Shown piece after piece: positions 18,486 through 28,601 of a stretch of 64,000 nucleotides of DNA. The stretch covers positions 122,519 through 186,518 of the forward strand of contig NZ_SLZZ01000004.1 in assembly GCF_004346165.1 (NCBI RefSeq), in the 5' to 3' direction. The stretch's first letter is position 1. Each line of letters opens with the position of its first letter. A model generated the notes under the pieces. The model did not search any database. It was not told where the DNA came from and worked only from the letters and a program-made list of their open reading frames with translations. This DNA is from Muricomes intestini. Its GTDB lineage: Bacteria; Bacillota; Clostridia; Lachnospirales; Lachnospiraceae. The position numbers and the translations under genes were made by a program.

Positions 18486-18576
18486 CTTATTGAACATTAG
18501 CAGTTCAATAAGTACATCTTATTGAGTATTAGCAGTTCAATAAGTACATCTTATTGAACATTAGTAGTTCAATAAG
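18486..18576 (+). repeat. Three tandem 32-bp hairpin units between rpsL and rpsG
   Basis: CTTATTGAAC, a 7-base loop ATTAGCA or ATTAGTA, and GTTCAATAAG form three hairpins at 18486-18512, 18518-18544 and 18550-18576, with exact 32-base spacing and TACAT or TAC linkers. The middle unit has GAGT in place of GAAC in its left arm. The rest of the 317-base rpsL-rpsG gap holds one further small hairpin (AACCC with GGGGTT near 18596) and the rpsG ribosome binding site. Confidence 0.85.
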
Positions 18577-18695
18577 TATAGGTTGCGGATTAAGTGAACC
18601 CTGTTTATCCGGGGTTTCTATAGAATAGTCCTGCGGCCGCGAGCACATGAAGCGCGATTTCCATAGAGAGACACATGTGAGTACCGATGAATTAA

Positions 18696-19208
<513 letters not shown>

Positions 19209-19224
19209 TTAGGAGGAAAAAATC

Positions 19225-21342
19225 TTGGCTGGAAGAGAATATCCACTAGAGAGAACCAGAAATATTGGTATTATGGCTCATATCGATGCCGGCAAAACGA
19301 CATTGACAGAGCGCATCCTGTATTATACTGGTATTAACTATAAGATTGGTGATACCCATGAAGGCACTGCTACCATGGACTGGATGGAGCAGGAGCAGGA
19401 AAGGGGTATTACAATTACCTCAGCAGCTACGACATGTCACTGGACTTTGGAAGAGAATACGAAGCCAAAGCCGGGTGCTCTGGAACACCGTATCAATATT
19501 ATCGACACACCAGGGCACGTTGACTTTACTGTAGAAGTTGAACGTTCACTCCGTGTATTGGACGGCGCCATCGGCGTGTTCTGTGCAAAGAGTGGTGTTG
19601 AGCCTCAGTCAGAAAATGTTTGGCGTCAGGCTGACACATACAATGTACCAAGAATGGCATTTATCAACAAGATGGATATCTTGGGCGCTGATTTTTACAA
19701 TGCAGTAGACCAGATTAGAACCAGGCTTGGAAAGAATACTATTTGTCTTCAGCTGCCAATCGGTAAGGAAGACAATTTTAAAGGAATCATCGATTTGATG
19801 GAAATGCAGGCTTACATTTACAATGATGAAAAGGGAGATGATATTTCCGTTACAGAGATTCCAGAAGATATGAAAGATGATGCAGAACTTTACCGCACAG
19901 AGTTGATTGAGAAAATTTGTGAGCTGGATGATGATTTAATGCTGGAGTATCTTGAAGGCAATGAACCGGCTGTGGAAGACCTCAAGAAAGTTTTGAGAAA
20001 AGCCACATGTGAATGCAAAGCTATTCCTGTATGCTGTGGTACTGCATATAGAAACAAAGGTGTCCAGAAATTGTTGGATGCAGTTATTGAATATATGCCG
20101 GCTCCGACTGATATTCCACCGATTGATGGTACAGATATGGATGGAAATGAAGTGGTTAGACATTCTTCTGATGAAGAACCATTTTCAGCTCTGGCATTTA
20201 AAATCATGACAGACCCATTCGTAGGTAAGCTTGCTTTCTTTAGAGTATATTCAGGCACTATGAACGCAGGTTCTTATGTACTAAATGCAACAAAAGGCAA
20301 GAAAGAGCGTGTTGGGCGTATCCTTCAGATGCATGCAAATAAGAGACAGGAACTGGATAAGGTATATTCAGGAGACATTGCGGCAGCTATCGGATTTAAA
20401 TTTACAACAACAGGTGATACAATCTGTGATGAGCAGCACCCGGTTATACTGGAGTCCATGGAATTCCCGGAACCTGTTATTGAGCTTGCTATTGAGCCTA
20501 AGACAAAAGCATCTCAGGGTAAGTTAGGAGAGTCCCTTGCAAAGCTTGCAGAAGAAGATCCAACATTCCGCGCACACACAGATCAGGAGACAGGACAGAC
20601 AATCATTGCCGGTATGGGTGAGCTTCATTTGGAGATTATTGTCGACAGACTGTTGCGTGAGTTTAAGGTAGAGGCCAACGTAGGTGCACCTCAGGTTGCC
20701 TATAAAGAGTCTTTTACAAAGCCTGTAGATGTTGACAGCAAGTATGCAAAACAGTCAGGCGGACGTGGACAGTACGGACACTGTAAGGTTAAGTTTGAGC
20801 CAATGGACGTCAATGGAGAAGAAACATACAAATTCGATTCTGCGGTAGTAGGCGGTTCTATTCCAAAGGAATACATTCCTGCTGTAGGACAGGGTATCGA
20901 AGAAGCTATGAAAGCCGGTATTCTCGGCGGATTCCCTGTTGTCGGTGTCCATGCTACCGTATATGATGGTTCTTACCATGAAGTCGATTCCAGTGAGATG
21001 GCATTCCATATTGCAGGATCTCTTGCATTTAAGGATGCAATGAAGAAATCCTCTCCCGTACTTCTTGAGCCTATCATGAAGGTAGAGGTAACTATGCCTG
21101 AGGAATATATGGGAGATGTTATCGGCGATATTAACTCACGCCGCGGACGTATTGAAGGAATGGATGATCTCGGCGGCGGTAAAATTGTCCGTGCGTTTGT
21201 ACCGTTGTCTGAAATGTTCGGGTATGCTACGGACTTGCGCTCCAGAACTCAGGGGCGTGGAAACTACTCTATGTTCTTCGAGAGCTATGAGCCGGTGCCA
21301 AAGTCTGTACAGGAAAAAGTATTGTCCAATAAAAATGCTTAA
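19225..21342 (+). CDS. fusA: Elongation factor G
   Basis: GTPase that drives ribosome translocation. 705 residues from TTG 19225 with AGGAGGAAAAAATC in front. G1 [10 protein letters not shown]2 region [10 protein letters not shown]3 DTPGHVDF, G4 NKMD, then domains II-V ([45 protein letters not shown]). Typical length and order in the operon. Confidence 0.99.
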   Translation: MAGREYPLERTRNIGIMAHIDAGKTTLTERILYYTGINYKIGDTHEGTATMDWMEQEQERGITITSAATTCHWTLEENTKPKPGALEHRINIIDTPGHVDFTVEVERSLRVLDGAIGVFCAKSGVEPQSENVWRQADTYNVPRMAFINKMDILGADFYNAVDQIRTRLGKNTICLQLPIGKEDNFKGIIDLMEMQAYIYNDEKGDDISVTEIPEDMKDDAELYRTELIEKICELDDDLMLEYLEGNEPAVEDLKKVLRKATCECKAIPVCCGTAYRNKGVQKLLDAVIEYMPAPTDIPPIDGTDMDGNEVVRHSSDEEPFSALAFKIMTDPFVGKLAFFRVYSGTMNAGSYVLNATKGKKERVGRILQMHANKRQELDKVYSGDIAAAIGFKFTTTGDTICDEQHPVILESMEFPEPVIELAIEPKTKASQGKLGESLAKLAEEDPTFRAHTDQETGQTIIAGMGELHLEIIVDRLLREFKVEANVGAPQVAYKESFTKPVDVDSKYAKQSGGRGQYGHCKVKFEPMDVNGEETYKFDSAVVGGSIPKEYIPAVGQGIEEAMKAGILGGFPVVGVHATVYDGSYHEVDSSEMAFHIAGSLAFKDAMKKSSPVLLEPIMKVEVTMPEEYMGDVIGDINSRRGRIEGMDDLGGGKIVRAFVPLSEMFGYATDLRSRTQGRGNYSMFFESYEPVPKSVQEKVLSNKNA

Positions 21343-21462
21343 ATGTATGAAAAAGGCTTGAAAAACCTGGGATTATGAAATATAATCAGAGATAGCCGAG
21401 TAAAAGAGAAAACCAATAAAAATGCCTGGAAATAGGCGATATATTAAGGAGGATTATTCGAA

Positions 21463-22656
21463 ATGGCAAAAGCTAAATTTGAAAGAACAAAACCACATGC
21501 TAATATTGGTACCATTGGCCATGTTGACCATGGTAAAACAACATTAACAGCTGCTATTACTAAGACACTTTCTCAGAGAGTAGCAGGAAATGCAGCAGTT
21601 GATTTTGATCACATTGACAAAGCTCCGGAGGAGAGGGAACGTGGTATCACAATTTCTACTTCTCACGTTGAGTATGAGACAGAGAAGCGCCACTATGCAC
21701 ATGTTGACTGCCCGGGACACGCTGACTATGTAAAGAACATGATCACAGGTGCTGCACAGATGGATGGAGCTATCCTTGTTGTAGCTGCTACTGACGGTGT
21801 TATGGCTCAGACAAAGGAGCATATTCTTCTGTCCCGTCAGGTAGGTGTACCCTACATCGTTGTATTTATGAATAAATGTGATATGGTAGACGATGAAGAA
21901 CTCCTTGAATTAGTAGAGATGGAAATTCGTGAACTTCTGAACGAATATGAGTTCCCAGGAGATGACACTCCGATTATCCAGGGTTCAGCTCTGAAAGCTC
22001 TTGAAGATCCTTCAGGAGAATGGGGAGACAAGATCATGGAACTTATGGACGCTGTTGACACATGGATTCCAGATCCACAGCGTGACACAGATAAGCCGTT
22101 CCTGATGCCTGTAGAGGATGTGTTCTCTATCACAGGACGTGGTACAGTTGCCACAGGTAGAGTAGAGCGTGGTACACTGCATGTATCTGATGAAGTTGAA
22201 ATCATCGGTATCCATGAAGAAAGTAAGAAGACTGTCGTAACAGGTATCGAGATGTTCCGCAAACTTCTTGATGAAGCTCAGGCTGGTGATAACATCGGTG
22301 CACTGCTTCGTGGTGTTCAGAGAACTGAAATCGAAAGAGGCCAGGTTCTGATTAAACCAGGCACAGTAAAATGCCATAAGAAATTCACAGCTCAGGTTTA
22401 TGTACTGACAAAAGATGAAGGCGGACGTCATACACCGTTCTTTAATAACTACAGACCGCAGTTTTACTTCAGAACAACAGACGTAACAGGTGTTTGTGAT
22501 CTGCCGGAAGGCGTTGAAATGTGCATGCCTGGAGATAACGTAGAGATGACAGTTGAACTAATTCACCCGGTAGCCATGGAAGAGGGTCTTGGATTCGCTA
22601 TCCGTGAGGGTGGACGTACAGTTGGCTCAGGAAAGGTTGCTAAGATTCTTGATTAA
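21463..22656 (+). CDS. tuf: Elongation factor Tu
   Basis: GTPase that delivers aminoacyl-tRNA to the ribosome. 397 residues: [14 protein letters not shown] (G1), [13 protein letters not shown] (G2), [20 protein letters not shown] (G3), NKCDMV (G4), and domain II/III motifs [18 protein letters not shown] and GRHTPFF. AAGGAGGATTATTCGAA precedes the start. A 120-base gap follows fusA. Confidence 0.99.
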   Translation: MAKAKFERTKPHANIGTIGHVDHGKTTLTAAITKTLSQRVAGNAAVDFDHIDKAPEERERGITISTSHVEYETEKRHYAHVDCPGHADYVKNMITGAAQMDGAILVVAATDGVMAQTKEHILLSRQVGVPYIVVFMNKCDMVDDEELLELVEMEIRELLNEYEFPGDDTPIIQGSALKALEDPSGEWGDKIMELMDAVDTWIPDPQRDTDKPFLMPVEDVFSITGRGTVATGRVERGTLHVSDEVEIIGIHEESKKTVVTGIEMFRKLLDEAQAGDNIGALLRGVQRTEIERGQVLIKPGTVKCHKKFTAQVYVLTKDEGGRHTPFFNNYRPQFYFRTTDVTGVCDLPEGVEMCMPGDNVEMTVELIHPVAMEEGLGFAIREGGRTVGSGKVAKILD

Positions 22657-22692
22657 TCATTGACTGATAAATTTAATAAAGTAAAATGCATT

Positions 22693-22728
22693 CCGCAGCT
22701 CTTGAGAAATCAAGGGCTGCGGTTTTTT
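22693..22728 (+). terminator. Intrinsic terminator after tuf
   Basis: CCGCAGCTCTTGA pairs with TCAAGGGCTGCGG across a GAAA loop and is followed by TTTTTT. A strong, classical rho-independent terminator closing the translation operon. Confidence 0.95.
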
Positions 22729-22823
22729 CATTTGTATACGAGAATTTTTGGCTGAAATCGTGCAGTGAATACGAGGCAGTTATGGTTTTAATGAATATAT
22801 TGGTGAAAATTACGGTTTGACAA

Positions 22824-22882
22824 AAAGTAGACAATTGTGATAAGTGACAGAAATATAAGGCGATAATATACAAAGTAGACAA
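22824..22882 (+). promoter_or_regulatory. Direct repeat AAAGTAGACAA upstream of sugar locus 2
   Basis: AAAGTAGACAA occurs at 22824-22834 and again at 22872-22882, 48 bases apart, in the 358-base gap between tuf and the locus 2 solute-binding protein. It lies upstream of the promoter at 22918 and could be a regulator site. The regulator is unknown. Confidence 0.4.
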
Positions 22883-22917
22883 AAACACTTAACATAATAA
22901 AAAAATATTATTTATTA

Positions 22918-22946
22918 TTGACATTAAAAACGGTTAGTGCTATATT
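22918..22946 (+). promoter_or_regulatory. Promoter of sugar locus 2
   Basis: TTGACA at 22918 and TATATT at 22941 with a 17-base spacer. Just downstream GTATCCAATATCCGATATCC forms a partly repeated and partly symmetric sequence before the start codon at 23015, a possible operator for the GntR-family protein at 30492-31217. Confidence 0.75.
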
Positions 22947-23014
22947 TGAGAAAACAATATTGTATCCAATATCCGATATCCAAAATATATCGGGAAAATT
23001 GAAGGAGGAAGAAA

Positions 23015-24145
23015 ATGAAAATGAAAAAGAAGATGCTAGTAACCCTTTTGTTGACCGCAGCGATGGTCTGTACGACTCTTGCAGGATGCAGCACTCCTAC
23101 CCAGGAGACAGCAAATACCGGTACAGAAACTAAAGATAAGACAGAGAAGTCTTCCACGGATACGAAGACGAGAGAGTCTGCCACTTCTGTGGAGACGGAT
23201 AAACTTCCTGCAGCAGGCATCGGAGCACAGATCACCTCGGATGTAAAGGCAAATGAAGAATATAAGATTGGTTATATCGCAAAGAATACAACCAACCCAT
23301 ACATGGTGGCCCAGGCGGAAGGGATAAAGAAAGCTGGGAAAGATATGGGATTTGAAGCAGTTACACAGGCGCCGTCCACCGCAGACAGTGTGGAGGAACA
23401 AGTAAAGATTATGGAAGATATGATCCAAAAGGAAATGGATGTCATTATTGTACACTGTGCAGATTCTAACGGAATTATGCCCGGTGTCAGGAAGGCGGAG
23501 GAAGCAGGAATTATAGTGATTACAATTGGAACGCCTGCATCTGAAGATACCTTCTTAAGAACAGGAGTAGACTACAAAGAAACCGGCGGGACGATTGCCA
23601 CAAAGATGGCGGAGGCGCTGAATGGCAAAGGAAATATTATTATTCTCGAGGGGCCTCCGGGAGCAGCAAACGCAATTGAGCGGCTGGATGGTATCAAGGA
23701 AGCTTTTGCCGAATACCCGGACATTGAAGTGGTTGCTTCCCAGACAGCTAATTTTAAGAGAACCGAAGGTATGTCTGTCACAGAGAACCTGCTCCAGAAA
23801 TATACGGATGTCCAGGGAATTATAGGTATGAATGATGAGAGTGCCCTGGGTGCTGTCCAGGCTTTGAAAGCAGCAGGAAAAACAGACGTACTGGTGGCTG
23901 GTTTTGATGGCAGCACAGATGCCACAAGTGCAGTGGAATCAGGAGATATGTTTGCTACATATAACACGGACCCTTACGGGTCAGGGTATATAGCATGCGC
24001 ATATGCAGTCCGTAATCTGAATGACAAAACCGAGCCGGAAGGCAAGTTTATTCCTTTTCCATCGGCAGCAAATGATCCTTTGATTATGGCTGATACCGTA
24101 GAAAATTATAAAGAGAATATTGCATGGTGGAAAGTAATTCAGTAA
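23015..24145 (+). CDS. Sugar ABC transporter solute-binding lipoprotein, locus 2
   Basis: Binding protein of an RbsABC-type importer. 376 residues, with the lipobox ending LAG-Cys25, then a long Thr/Ser/Glu/Lys linker to about residue 85. Core begins YKIGYIAKNTTNPYMVAQAEGIK and contains EKEMDVIIVHCADSNG-like hinge text, GKGNIIILEGPPGAANAIERLDGIKEAF and GIIGMNDESALGAVQALKAAGK, all typical of ribose/galactose-type binding proteins. GAAGGAGGAAGAAA precedes the start. Confidence 0.93.
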   Translation: MKMKKKMLVTLLLTAAMVCTTLAGCSTPTQETANTGTETKDKTEKSSTDTKTRESATSVETDKLPAAGIGAQITSDVKANEEYKIGYIAKNTTNPYMVAQAEGIKKAGKDMGFEAVTQAPSTADSVEEQVKIMEDMIQKEMDVIIVHCADSNGIMPGVRKAEEAGIIVITIGTPASEDTFLRTGVDYKETGGTIATKMAEALNGKGNIIILEGPPGAANAIERLDGIKEAFAEYPDIEVVASQTANFKRTEGMSVTENLLQKYTDVQGIIGMNDESALGAVQALKAAGKTDVLVAGFDGSTDATSAVESGDMFATYNTDPYGSGYIACAYAVRNLNDKTEPEGKFIPFPSAANDPLIMADTVENYKENIAWWKVIQ

Positions 24146-24190
24146 GAAACAGCTCATAAATGCGTTGAAAGAAGTGGGTGTGGTGAAAAG

Positions 24191-25717
24191 ATGGGTAGAA
24201 CAATATTGACAGCAAAGCATATCACAAAGCTGTTCCCCGGCATGAAAGCTCTGGATGATGTAGACTTTGATCTGCGGGAAGGTGAAGTGCATATTCTGGT
24301 AGGAGAAAATGGTGCGGGAAAAAGTACTCTGGCAAAAGTGATTCTTGGGGCCTATAAAGCAGAAGAAGGTGAGATTACTTTTGACGGAAAGGCCGTGAAG
24401 TTTAATGGGACCAAGGAGGCGCTGGAGAGAGGAATTGTCGCTGTATATCAGGAATTTACATTGGTACCTCATATTAGTGTGGCGCAGAACATCTTTTTGA
24501 ACAGAGAATATCGGACTAAGATGGGGCTGCTCGACCATAAGGAAATGGAGAAGGAAGCTCAGGAATTGATGAAATCACTGAACTGTGAATATATCGATGT
24601 GAAGTGTCATGTGAAGGACTTAAGTGTGGCGGAACAGCAGATGGTTGAGATTGCAAAGGCACTTTCTTTTAAGCCCAGGATTATGGTATTTGATGAACCG
24701 ACGGCAACTTTATCTGAACGTGAGGTGGACTCCTTATTTGACCAGATACATCGGTTGAAAAAAGAAGGAATTGGAATTATTTATGTGTCACACCGCATGC
24801 AGGAGTTTCCTCTGATCGGAGATAGAATCACCATCCTGAGGGACGGCGTGAAAATTAAAACAGTAGGTATTGATGAGTGTTCCAATGCAGAACTGGTAAA
24901 CATGATGGTCGGGCGGGATGTATCCCGGGTCTATGTACGCACACCCAACGAGCATAGTGAGACGGCACTTTCCACTGAGGGACTGTGTGATTATAAGGGA
25001 AAGGTAAAAGACGTAAGTATTTGCGTAAGAAGAGGCGAGATTGTGGGGATTGCAGGGCTGGTAGGTGCAGGGCGCACAGAGACGGCAGAGCTGCTTTATG
25101 GAATTGAATCGATTAAGTCGGGAAAAGTTTTTGTAAAAGGAAAGAATGTCTTGCCCAGGACTCCTCGGAACGCGACAAAGCTTGGAATCGGACTGGTGAG
25201 TGAGGATAGAAAACGCCAGGGACTTGCCCTGGATGAATCCATTGCACTTAATATTGTGGCGGTGAGCCTGAAAAAGATGTTCCCCAGGTTTTTTCTTTCA
25301 AACAAAAGAATAAAAGAGACGGCTCTTGACTACAAAAAACAGTTAAGGATAGCTACGACAAGTGTGAATAAAGCCTGTAAATATCTTTCCGGCGGCAATC
25401 AACAAAAAGTGGTTCTTGCTAAGTGGCTGAGTTTTAATCCGGACATTTTGATTTTCGATGAGCCGACAAGAGGAATTGATGTCGCAGCCAAAATGGAGAT
25501 CTACGGGCTGATGGATCGTCTGGCAGCAGAAGGAAAAGCTATTATCATGATCTCTTCGGAACTTCCAGAGGTCATAGGAATGAGTGACAGGATTTACATT
25601 ATGCATGAAGGCAGGATAGTGGATGAAATAGAGCGCGGCACAGGAGATTTTAACTCTGAAACTATCGGCGCAAGAATGATGTTGGGAGCAGGAGGTACCG
25701 TGGATGCAGACGAGTAA
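24191..25717 (+). CDS. Sugar ABC transporter ATPase (RbsA-like), locus 2
   Basis: Two-domain ATPase energising the locus 2 importer. 508 residues: Walker A GENGAGKST, VEQ/LSVAEQQMV signature, Walker B VFDEPTATL, second half with GLVGAGRTET, LSGGNQQKVVLAKW and DEPTRGIDV. It overlaps the next permease gene by 14 bases, implying coupled translation. Confidence 0.95.
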   Translation: MGRTILTAKHITKLFPGMKALDDVDFDLREGEVHILVGENGAGKSTLAKVILGAYKAEEGEITFDGKAVKFNGTKEALERGIVAVYQEFTLVPHISVAQNIFLNREYRTKMGLLDHKEMEKEAQELMKSLNCEYIDVKCHVKDLSVAEQQMVEIAKALSFKPRIMVFDEPTATLSEREVDSLFDQIHRLKKEGIGIIYVSHRMQEFPLIGDRITILRDGVKIKTVGIDECSNAELVNMMVGRDVSRVYVRTPNEHSETALSTEGLCDYKGKVKDVSICVRRGEIVGIAGLVGAGRTETAELLYGIESIKSGKVFVKGKNVLPRTPRNATKLGIGLVSEDRKRQGLALDESIALNIVAVSLKKMFPRFFLSNKRIKETALDYKKQLRIATTSVNKACKYLSGGNQQKVVLAKWLSFNPDILIFDEPTRGIDVAAKMEIYGLMDRLAAEGKAIIMISSELPEVIGMSDRIYIMHEGRIVDEIERGTGDFNSETIGARMMLGAGGTVDADE

Positions 25718-26654
25718 TTTTAAGCAGAGGATAAAGAAGGTGCCTCCTGTAGCCTATATGCTGATTATCATCATCGCAATATTTAGTTTTATGGAGCCGC
25801 ATTACTTGTCATTTTCCAATTTCAGGAATGTGCTGATTCAATCGACTCCTTTGATGATTGTGGCATTTGGGCAAACTTGTATTGTTTTGACTCAGGGAAC
25901 AGATCTTTCTTTGGGGGCACAGGTCAGCTTTGTAACAGTGCTCACCGTATTTTTAGCACAGCGGGGAATTATGTTAGAAGTGGCAATGTTGATTTCTGTC
26001 TGTTGCACGGTATTGATTGGCGCGGTGAATGGCTTGATCGTAGCAAAGGGCAATATTCCTCCATTTATTGCTACTTACGGGACACAGAATATAGTTAACA
26101 GTATTTCACTGCTTTTGACCGCAGGGTCCTCTATCTATTTTTCCAGCTTTACATACCGGATCGTGACGGAGACAACAATTTTGTTCATCCCTCTTATGGT
26201 ATGGGTGGCAGTCATTGTATTTGCGGTTGTATGGATTGTACTCCGTAAAACAAAGTTCGGTACAAATATTTATGGATTGGGCGGAAACAGGGAGGCACTT
26301 GCGCTGGCAGGAATTAACCCTGCGGCCAATTTAATAAAAACATACGCATTTGCCGGTATGATTGCCGGTATAGCAGGAATTATTACACTTTGCCGGGTAG
26401 AGTCGGGCCAGCCTATTGTAGCAAACGGATGGGAATTCCAGGCAGTGGCCGCGACACTTCTCGGAGGAACATCGTTAAGAGAAGGGAAGGGCGGTGTGAC
26501 AGGAACAATTTTTGGTGTACTGTTGATTCAAATTATCAAGAATGGCCTGAATGTGATAGGAGTGCAGTCCATATTTCAAAATGCGATTATTGGCTCTATT
26601 GTTCTGGCGGCGATTATCATTGATGCGGTTGTCCGTATCCGTGCAAAGGAATAG
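25704..26654 (+). CDS. Sugar ABC transporter permease 1, locus 2
   Basis: RbsC-like membrane permease, 316 residues. Hydrophobic segments throughout, with TCIVLTQGTDLSLGAQVSF, the GLGGNREALALAGINP coupling loop, and LLGGTSLREGKGGVTGT. Its start lies inside the ATPase gene. A second permease follows, so the importer is probably built from two different permease subunits. Confidence 0.94.
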   Translation: MQTSNFKQRIKKVPPVAYMLIIIIAIFSFMEPHYLSFSNFRNVLIQSTPLMIVAFGQTCIVLTQGTDLSLGAQVSFVTVLTVFLAQRGIMLEVAMLISVCCTVLIGAVNGLIVAKGNIPPFIATYGTQNIVNSISLLLTAGSSIYFSSFTYRIVTETTILFIPLMVWVAVIVFAVVWIVLRKTKFGTNIYGLGGNREALALAGINPAANLIKTYAFAGMIAGIAGIITLCRVESGQPIVANGWEFQAVAATLLGGTSLREGKGGVTGTIFGVLLIQIIKNGLNVIGVQSIFQNAIIGSIVLAAIIIDAVVRIRAKE

Positions 26655-26667
26655 GAGGGACATGGAC

Positions 26668-27627
26668 ATGAAAGCAAAAAGGTTATTTGAAGATATAAAG
26701 AGTTCAAAAGTATTTTACAGCTTGGTGGGACTAATTGTACTGATTATCCTTTCAGCGATTATAGCTCCGAACTTCCGCACAGTGGACAATTTGATAACTA
26801 TTTTCAGGCAGGCCAGCGTACTTCTTGTTCTCAGTGCAGGACTCACTGCGGTGCTGCTCACAGGCGGTATGGATTTATCAGTGGGAGCTACGGCAGGATT
26901 TGTCGGGTGCATCTGCGCACAGCTTTTAAAAGCAGATGTCCCTATCTTGGCAGCATTTGGGATTGGGATTTTGATCAGTATGATTGTAGGGATTATAAAC
27001 GGGCTTCTGGCAGGGATCCTTCCTAGTTTTATCGCAACTTACGGCACCAATTGGGTGCTTGGAGGTCTGGCGATCATTGTTATGCAGGGAGCAGTCATCT
27101 ATGACTTGCCCAAAAATTTTACAAGAATCGGAGTTGGATATACAGGAACAGTTCCAAACCTGGTGATTATAGCGCTGATTGTTGTAGTTATTATTTATGT
27201 GCTGCTCCAGAGAACGACCTTTGGACGCCAGGTATATGCATATGGCTCTAATCCGCTTGCGGCGAAATATTCGGCGGTACCGGTGAAGAAAATCGTGATT
27301 TCTAGTTTTACGATGTGCAGTATGTGTGCAGGCCTTGCGGGAATGTTGATTACAGCCAGGCTGAATGCGGCAGATGCGGCAATGGGAGACAGCTATGGGC
27401 TTCAGACGGTAGCTGCAGTAGTAATCGGAGGTACATCTATGCTTGGCGGCGAAGGTGGCGTTGTGGGGACGGTCATAGGTTCACTTATTCTGACGATCAT
27501 CGTAAATGTAATGAATTTGAAAGGAATCTCCTCCTTTGCGCAGGGGCTGGTGGTGGGTATTGTCATCATTGCCATGGTGCTGTTTGATACTTATTCAAAG
27601 AGGAGACAGGAGAGAAGCGCTATTTAG
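26668..27627 (+). CDS. Sugar ABC transporter permease 2, locus 2
   Basis: Second RbsC-like permease, 319 residues from ATG 26668 (AGGAGGGA at a usual distance; an in-frame ATG at 26662 is too close to it). Family motifs: VLLTGGMDLSVGATAGF, AYGSNPLAAKYSAVPV and VIGGTSMLGGEGGVVGT. It pairs with the permease directly upstream. Confidence 0.94.
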   Translation: MKAKRLFEDIKSSKVFYSLVGLIVLIILSAIIAPNFRTVDNLITIFRQASVLLVLSAGLTAVLLTGGMDLSVGATAGFVGCICAQLLKADVPILAAFGIGILISMIVGIINGLLAGILPSFIATYGTNWVLGGLAIIVMQGAVIYDLPKNFTRIGVGYTGTVPNLVIIALIVVVIIYVLLQRTTFGRQVYAYGSNPLAAKYSAVPVKKIVISSFTMCSMCAGLAGMLITARLNAADAAMGDSYGLQTVAAVVIGGTSMLGGEGGVVGTVIGSLILTIIVNVMNLKGISSFAQGLVVGIVIIAMVLFDTYSKRRQERSAI

Positions 27628-27637
27628 AATATGCATT

Positions 27638-27662
27638 AAAATTGCCGGATAACGGCAATTTT
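27638..27662 (+). terminator. Hairpin after the locus 2 permeases
   Basis: AAAATTGCCG pairs with CGGCAATTTT across GATAA. It sits between the transporter and the catabolic genes and may end or process the transporter transcript; the 3' arm itself ends in TTTT. Confidence 0.65.
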
Positions 27663-27706
27663 AAGATATAGAAAGTACATATTAAAAGAAAGAGAGGATT
27701 TTTATT

Positions 27707-28594
27707 ATGGGATTTATAATAAGACCGCTTAACACAGGATTTATTCCGACAAAACCACTGGAATACCATTTCCACTTTTCATGTAAGCCATTTTTGAAAG
27801 GCTTGCCGGAGGAAGCAGTTCCGCTCCCGGATTTTACATTTCTGATTGAAGGCGGGGAACAGCTGATTCTGGTTGACACAGGTATGGCGTGGACGGAGCG
27901 CGCAAATAAGTATCACCACAAAGGCTCCTGGCAGACCCAGGGGGTGGATGATATTGAATCCAAGCTTGCCCAGGTGGGGTACAAACCTTCTGATGTAGAC
28001 ATGGTAATCTTTACACATCTTCACTGGGACCATGTATTTTACATAGAAAAATTTACAAAAGCGCGCTTCATTTGCAACAAAACAGAATGGGAGTATGCAC
28101 ACAATCCTGTACCGCTTCACTATAAGAGTTATGAGCGTTCTATTATTGCAAAAGATGGTGACAAGATTGTTGCACCATTTGACCAGCCGGATGTAAAAGA
28201 ACGATTTGAGACTGTGGAAGGAGAGTGTAAAATTCTCCCAGGCATCAGTGTATTTGAGAGCTTTGGGCATTGTCCGGGGCATATGACAGTGGTGGTAGAA
28301 ACAGAAAACGGCCCTTACTATTGTGTGGGAGATTCTGTGTTTGTGATGGGCAACATTGATGTGCCTCAGGAGATGGCAGATGCACTGCATTATGATATTT
28401 GCCCTCCGGGACGCTTTGTGGACATTGTTGCATCATGGAACACAATCAGGGATACCGTAAGGCGCTGTGAAGAAGCGGGTGTGGATCCCCATGCGCATCT
28501 GCTCCTTGCTCATGACAAAGGTCTGCTGGATTATTGTGAGTCTTACGCACAGTGGAATGAAGGGCGTCTCCCCGTCCTCGGACTGAAAGAATGA
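27707..28594 (+). CDS. Metallo-beta-lactamase-fold hydrolase (lactonase-like)
   Basis: 295-residue cytoplasmic hydrolase of the metallo-beta-lactamase fold, resembling N-acyl homoserine lactonase/AttM-type members. Metal motif THLHWDH at residues 103-109 and later GHCPGHM and GDSVF supply the remaining ligands. In a sugar locus a lactone is a plausible substrate (inference only). RBS AAAGAGAGG. Followed after 7 bases by the Tm-1-like gene, probably in the same operon. Confidence 0.85.
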   Translation: MGFIIRPLNTGFIPTKPLEYHFHFSCKPFLKGLPEEAVPLPDFTFLIEGGEQLILVDTGMAWTERANKYHHKGSWQTQGVDDIESKLAQVGYKPSDVDMVIFTHLHWDHVFYIEKFTKARFICNKTEWEYAHNPVPLHYKSYERSIIAKDGDKIVAPFDQPDVKERFETVEGECKILPGISVFESFGHCPGHMTVVVETENGPYYCVGDSVFVMGNIDVPQEMADALHYDICPPGRFVDIVASWNTIRDTVRRCEEAGVDPHAHLLLAHDKGLLDYCESYAQWNEGRLPVLGLKE

Positions 28595-28601
28595 GAAACT
28601 T

